Shown here: piece by piece, positions 4,519 through 7,395 of the stretch
Numbering within the stretch: position 1 is the first letter of the stretch
Layout: each line of letters starts with the position of its first letter
From: CAG-611 sp964487215
GTDB lineage: Bacteria > Bacillota_I > Bacilli_A > RF39 > UBA660
NCBI GenBank assembly: GCA_964487215.1
Contig: CAZAPU010000041.1
Coordinates: 1-7,395, forward strand
DNA: 7,395 nt
Direction: 5' to 3'
Notes under the pieces: model-generated
The model's database searches: none
The model's input: only the letters and a program-made list of their open reading frames with translations
What the model was told of the DNA's origin: nothing
Made by a program: the position numbers and the translations under genes

Positions 4519-5386
4519 CAAAATATTTTAAAAACAAGTATACTCCCATTGCTAACAAAATCAATACAACTATTATTACAAATATTAATGTTTTTTTTGA
4601 TTTTTTTTGTTCACTTAATATTTGAGTAGTAGAAGTAGTATACATATCACTTTCTTTATCAATAGGATTTATTTGAGTTGTTAATTGTTCTTCACTAATA
4701 ACTTCTTTAGAATCAATTGCATCTAATACTTCTTTTTTAGGTAAATCTTTTAATATATTTATTTCTTCATGATTTAAAGTATCTGATGGAGTATTTTTTA
4801 TAAATTCTTCGGTTGCTGTTATTTCATTATCATTTTTTGGTTCATTTATTTGTTTTTGAGTATTACTTAATTCTTGTTGTTCTTTTAAAAGTTCTTTTTC
4901 TTCAACCATATCATAAAATAAATCTCTTTGATCGTCTACTTCTTCTTCAGGATAAGTTTTCTTTACTAATTCTTTTATTTCATCTTCATTTAAATTTTTA
5001 TCATCTATATCTTTGATATCTAATTTAGTTAAAATATTATATTCAGTATTAATTAATCTTTTTTTATTTTCTGCTTGTCTTTCACTTTTTGCTCTTTCTA
5101 ATATTTCATCTATATCATATATTTTTTCTTTTTTTGCTAATGGTTCATCTAATATTATTGTTTCAACCGGAGTAGGTACAATACTTTCTAGTTCTTTTAC
5201 TTTATGGTAATCACTTCTGCTTTTTTTATTTAAATCTGTTGAAGCAATTTCTAAAACATTATCAACATTAATATCAATATAATCCATATCAATATCAGTT
5301 AAACTATCATAAAGTTTTTTGTTTTTTTCAGCTCTAGAATAACTTTTTTGCTTACTCTCACTATATTTATCCATTCTACTATCCAT
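4508..5386 (-). CDS. Acidic, tail-anchored membrane protein of unknown function
   Basis: About 292 residues and not recognised. A soluble charged region of about 260 residues ends in a KKSKK patch and a single C-terminal transmembrane helix, TLIFVIIVVLILLAMGVYLF (about 266-285), with only ten or fewer residues after it. It is therefore a tail-anchored protein facing the cytoplasm. The best-structured part is about 91-123 (DIDEILERAKSERQ, then NTEYNILTKLDI), a likely helical conserved core; much of the rest looks disordered and acidic. A GTG at 5395 could start a frame three codons longer, but AGGTGAG (5397-5391) is the ribosome site for ATG 5386 and overlaps that GTG. It is divergent from the ferredoxin gene and upstream of yunB beyond a terminator. 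A scaffold or morphogenesis role would be guesswork. Confidence 0.75.
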   Translation of the reverse strand: MDSRMDKYSESKQKSYSRAEKNKKLYDSLTDIDMDYIDINVDNVLEIASTDLNKKSRSDYHKVKELESIVPTPVETIILDEPLAKKEKIYDIDEILERAKSERQAENKKRLINTEYNILTKLDIKDIDDKNLNEDEIKELVKKTYPEEEVDDQRDLFYDMVEEKELLKEQQELSNTQKQINEPKNDNEITATEEFIKNTPSDTLNHEEINILKDLPKKEVLDAIDSKEVISEEQLTTQINPIDKESDMYTTSTTQILSEQKKSKKTLIFVIIVVLILLAMGVYLFLKYFGTL

Positions 5387-5397
5387 ATAACTCACCT
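5387..5397 (-). promoter_or_regulatory. Ribosome binding site that fixes the tail-anchored protein start
   Basis: AGGTGAG (5397-5391) lies four bases before ATG 5386. The in-frame GTG at 5395-5393 is part of this site and is therefore unlikely to be a start. Confidence 0.75.
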
Positions 5398-5408
5398 ATC
5401 TTAATGTA

Positions 5409-5417
5409 ATTGTATCA
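5409..5417 (-). promoter_or_regulatory. Extended -10 promoter of the tail-anchored protein gene
   Basis: Minus strand TGATACAAT (5417-5409), an extended -10 element preceded by an eight-T run; there is no clear -35. The predicted start near 5402 gives a leader of about 16 bases. Confidence 0.6.
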
Positions 5418-5440
5418 CAATATTAAAAAAAAGAAAATAT

Positions 5441-5469
5441 TTGTTTTTATATATTATTTGTTTTATAAT
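5441..5469 (+). promoter_or_regulatory. Sigma-A promoter of the ferredoxin gene
   Basis: TTGTTT (5441-5446), 17-base spacer, perfect TATAAT (5464-5469). AGGAGG begins six bases after the -10, so the leader is only about ten bases. TTATAATTATTGTAG (5463-5477) overlaps the -10 and loosely resembles a Per box. Confidence 0.75.
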
Positions 5470-5485
5470 TATTGTAGGAGGAATT

Positions 5486-5680
5486 ATGAAAGCAAAAGTT
5501 GTTGAAAATATATGTATTGGTTGTGGAGCATGCCAAGCTTTAGCACCAGAAGTTTTTGAAATTAACGATAATGGTGTTTCTGAATGTAAAGAAACAATTA
5601 TCAAAGATGAAAATAAAGATTCAGTTTTAGAAGCACAAGAGAATTGTCCTACTAATGCAATTGCAGTTGAAGAAGAATAA
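5486..5680 (+). CDS. fer: Ferredoxin, single [4Fe-4S] cluster
   Basis: A 64-residue acidic protein. CIGCGAC (Cys10, Cys13, Cys16) and the distal CP (Cys54-Pro55) supply the four ligands of one [4Fe-4S] cluster; an extra Cys34 is probably structural or free. There is no second CxxCxxC motif, so it is the monocluster type, like Bacillus Fer (about 80 residues), rather than the clostridial 2[4Fe-4S] type. It serves as a soluble low-potential electron carrier; its partner enzymes are not in this window. The frame stays open upstream to an ATG at 5441, but that would place the promoter inside the gene. AGGAGG at 5476-5481 with a 4-base gap identifies ATG 5486. It is a single-gene unit with its own promoter and a hairpin terminator, divergent from the tail-anchored protein gene and convergent with the pseudouridine synthase. 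Confidence 0.95.
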   Translation: MKAKVVENICIGCGACQALAPEVFEINDNGVSECKETIIKDENKDSVLEAQENCPTNAIAVEEE

Positions 5681-5681
5681 G

Positions 5682-5717
5682 AAAAGCAGTACTTTTTATA
5701 AGCACTGCTTTTTATTT
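5682..5717. terminator. Bidirectional terminator between the ferredoxin and pseudouridine synthase genes
   Basis: AAAAGCAGT (5682-5690) pairs with ACTGCTTTT (5704-5712), and CTT/AAG can extend the stem inside after one mismatch. T-rich tails follow on both strands (TATTTAT on plus, CTTATT on minus). The TAA stop of the minus gene (5714-5712) touches the outer end of the stem. Confidence 0.85.
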
Positions 5718-6434
5718 ATCATTAATTGCTAAATTATATAACTGTTTTACTTCTTTAATAGATAATGGTCTATAATCTCCAGAATTCAAACCATTCAAAG
5801 TTAAAAATGCTATTTTTTCTCTTTTTAATTTTAAAACTTCATATCCTAATGTTGCAAACATTTTTTTTATTTGATGATTTTTTCCTTCATGAATTGTTAC
5901 TTCTACAATTGAAGTATTTGTAATTTTATCATATTTTTTTATTTTAACTCTACATGGACTAGTTTTATAATTTTCTATCATTAATCCATTTTTCATTTGT
6001 TTTAAATCATATGGATTAAACATACCTTCTATTTTTACTACATAAACTTTATCTATATCATTAGAAGGATGCATCATTAAATTAGCAAATTCTCCATCAT
6101 TAGTTAGTATAATAGCTCCTGTTGTATCATAATCCAGTCTACCTATTGGATAAATTCTAGCATTAGTATTTATTAAATCAACTACTGTTTTTCTGTTTTT
6201 ATCATCTGATGTTGTTGATATAACACCTCTAGGCTTGTTTAATAAATAATAAACTTTATTCTCAGTTGCTAAAGCAATATCATCTACAGTTATTTTATCT
6301 TTACTACTAACTTTATATCCTAATTCATTTATAATAACATCATTTACTTTTACTCTATTTGCTACAATTAATTCTTCTGCTTTTCTTCTTGAAGTAAAGC
6401 CAGAATTTGCTATAACTTTTTGTAATCGTTCCAT
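5712..6434 (-). CDS. rluB: RsuA/RluB-family rRNA pseudouridine synthase
   Basis: 240 residues, the normal length. An N-terminal S4 RNA-binding domain (1-60, starting MERLQKVIANSGFTSRRKAE) is followed by the catalytic domain. Landmarks: YYLLNKPRGVIST (62-74), the catalytic motif GRLDYDTTG (98-106) with nucleophile Asp101, LTNDGEFANLMMHPS (110-124), and EGKNHQIKKMF (183-193), which is the family's EGRNRQVRRMF with conservative changes. The enzyme converts a specific uridine in rRNA to pseudouridine. The Bacillus neighbour-gene pattern (dacB-spmA-spmB-rluB) suggests the 23S-modifying RluB rather than 16S RsuA, but sequence alone does not settle the target. The start follows AGGTG (6445-6441). 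The gene lies 51 bases after the carboxypeptidase gene with an extended -10 promoter between them. Confidence 0.93.
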   Translation of the reverse strand: MERLQKVIANSGFTSRRKAEELIVANRVKVNDVIINELGYKVSSKDKITVDDIALATENKVYYLLNKPRGVISTTSDDKNRKTVVDLINTNARIYPIGRLDYDTTGAIILTNDGEFANLMMHPSNDIDKVYVVKIEGMFNPYDLKQMKNGLMIENYKTSPCRVKIKKYDKITNTSIVEVTIHEGKNHQIKKMFATLGYEVLKLKREKIAFLTLNGLNSGDYRPLSIKEVKQLYNLAINDK

Positions 6435-6450
6435 TTACATCACCTAGTTA

Positions 6451-6459
6451 ATTGTACCA
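6451..6459 (-). promoter_or_regulatory. Extended -10 promoter of the pseudouridine synthase gene
   Basis: Minus strand TGGTACAAT (6459-6451) is an extended -10 preceded by T-runs, with no clear -35. AGGTG begins five bases after it. There is no terminator after the carboxypeptidase gene, so read-through from upstream is also likely. Confidence 0.6.
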
Positions 6460-6485
6460 TAAAAACAATAAAAAAAGAAGAAACA

Positions 6486-7395
6486 TTAACTATTAATATT
6501 AAATTTATTAATAATAAAGTTTTTTATTTTTTCTAAAAGACTTTGTTTTTCTTCTTTTAAATAAATTTTTTGTTGATGTATTAACTCATCATTCATATAT
6601 ACTAGAACTTTACCATATTCATTATTTTTTATCTTTTTATTAATTTTTGTTTTGATTTCAATATCATTATATTCTTTTTCATTTAAAGTTAAATAATATG
6701 AATTATTTATATAAATATTTTCTTTTATGTTATCTATAAAAAAATTGTTTTTATCTAAAATTAAATAATTTTTATATTCATTAAATATATTTTCATACTT
6801 TTCTTCATGATATTCATATAAATAAGAATTTTTATCAAATGTAACAATACAAATATTCATATTATCTTTTTCTGCTGATGATACTAATATTCTTCCAGCA
6901 GTTGGTGTATAACCTGTTTTACCACCATTAGCATATTTATACATAGACAATAATTTATTTTTATTACTCCATTCATATGACTTTAAATTACTCTCTGTAA
7001 CATAGTTTTTTGTACCAACTATTTTTTTAAATAAATCATTCTTATAAGCATATGAATATAAAATTGCTAAATCATGTGCTGTTGAATAATTTTGTGTTTC
7101 TTCATCTAATCCATGAGGATTATTAAAAGTTGTATTTATCATACCTAATTCTTTTGCTTTTCTATTCATCATTTTTATAAAATTTTCTTCAGTATTACCT
7201 ACAAATGTAGCTATAGTTATTGCTGCATCATTACCACTTCTAAGCATTAAGCCATATATTAAATCTAATAAAAGTATGCTCTCATTATGTTCAATATAAA
7301 TGTTTGAACCATACATTGAAAGAACTTCATTACCTACAGTTACCACTTCTTCTAGTTTATTTGATTCAATTGCTAATATTGCTGTCATGATCTTC
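6486..7395 (-). CDS. D-alanyl-D-alanine carboxypeptidase (peptidase S11, PBP5/DacF type), 5' end outside window
   Basis: Partial: the frame is open through the window edge, and the first complete codons read KIMTAILAIE. That Lys is the lysine of the SxxK active site, so the serine and the N-terminal signal region lie just outside. Counting from Met (7388), SGN is at 51-53 and KTG at 157-159 within ANGGKTGYT, with NPHGLDEETQNYSTAHDLA between them; all are diagnostic of S11 low-molecular-weight penicillin-binding proteins. They trim the terminal D-Ala from peptidoglycan stem peptides outside the membrane. The C-terminal region (about 210-275) fits the PBP5-like beta domain, and the last 20 residues (LLEKIKNFIINKFNI) look like an amphipathic membrane anchor. 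The Met at 7388 is internal, not the start. Adjacency to rluB recalls Bacillus dacB, but DacF or a general DacA are equally possible. Confidence 0.93.
   Translation of the reverse strand, partial: KIMTAILAIESNKLEEVVTVGNEVLSMYGSNIYIEHNESILLLDLIYGLMLRSGNDAAITIATFVGNTEENFIKMMNRKAKELGMINTTFNNPHGLDEETQNYSTAHDLAILYSYAYKNDLFKKIVGTKNYVTESNLKSYEWSNKNKLLSMYKYANGGKTGYTPTAGRILVSSAEKDNMNICIVTFDKNSYLYEYHEEKYENIFNEYKNYLILDKNNFFIDNIKENIYINNSYYLTLNEKEYNDIEIKTKINKKIKNNEYGKVLVYMNDELIHQQKIYLKEEKQSLLEKIKNFIINKFNINS

Noticed and set aside
4813..5210. Two plus-strand open frames opposite the tail-anchored protein gene
   Set aside because: Hydrophobic antisense shadows of an acidic, Lys/Glu-rich gene; no ribosome site or promoter.
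5409..5421. ATTGT-ATC-ACAAT palindrome as an operator
   Set aside because: Five-bp AT-rich arms made largely of the extended -10 box; no second copy at a related promoter to support a regulator site.
5441..5485. Fifteen-residue hydrophobic N-terminal extension of the ferredoxin
   Set aside because: It would begin at the -35 box and include the promoter and AGGAGG site; the ferredoxin fold starts at ATG 5486.
5401..5604. Minus-strand open frame over the ferredoxin gene
   Set aside because: The ferredoxin on the other strand is unmistakable, with all four cluster ligands; this frame would occupy its promoter and has no support.

Overview
The window is very AT-rich and looks like core chromosome of a low-GC Bacillota bacterium of the Bacilli/Mollicutes neighbourhood. 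Evidence: a Val-Thr-Tyr-Gln tRNA cluster with encoded CCA ends, strong AGGAGG/AGGTGA ribosome sites, near-consensus sigma-A promoters, and several proteins recognisable as Bacillus housekeeping or sporulation families (YutH, YutD, YunB, DUF1292, YugI/CvfD). All visible Trp codons are TGG and no frame needs TGA read-through, so the Mycoplasma code is not in use. A serine-type D-Ala-D-Ala carboxypeptidase implies a peptidoglycan wall. The lineage (perhaps an uncultured gut RF39- or Erysipelotrichales-like group) is inference.

Layout. 1-307: four minus-strand tRNA genes, the last cut by the window start, with a TTGACA/TATATT promoter at 331-359. 377-718 (-): S1-domain RNA-binding regulator (YugI/CvfD type). 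816-1043 (+): NifU-like Fe-S scaffold, divergent from the S1 gene and convergent on yutH (1047-1940, -) across one palindrome that contains both stop codons. 2001-3367 (-): a two-gene unit, a DUF1292/YrzB-like protein followed by an acidic repeat and coiled-coil protein of unknown function. 3433-3711 (-): yutD. 3749-4474 (-): yunB. 4508-5386 (-): tail-anchored acidic protein of unknown function. 5486-5680 (+): single [4Fe-4S] ferredoxin. 5712-6434 (-): RluB/RsuA-family pseudouridine synthase. 6486-7395 (-): D-Ala-D-Ala carboxypeptidase, cut at the window edge exactly at its SxxK lysine.

The gene order recalls two Bacillus chromosomal regions: yutI(nifU)-yutH-yutD-yunB, and dacB-(spmA-spmB)-rluB. 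Both are associated with sporulation in Bacillus, so this lineage either sporulates or keeps parts of the programme.

The DNA is highly compact. Most genes have a -10 box only 5-11 bases upstream of the Shine-Dalgarno sequence. Stop codons sit inside or touch terminator hairpins, and one promoter is nested inside the preceding gene's terminator. I see no mobile element, phage, CRISPR array, defence island or riboswitch. The genuinely unexplained genes are the acidic repeat protein (2001-3089) and the tail-anchored protein (4508-5386).
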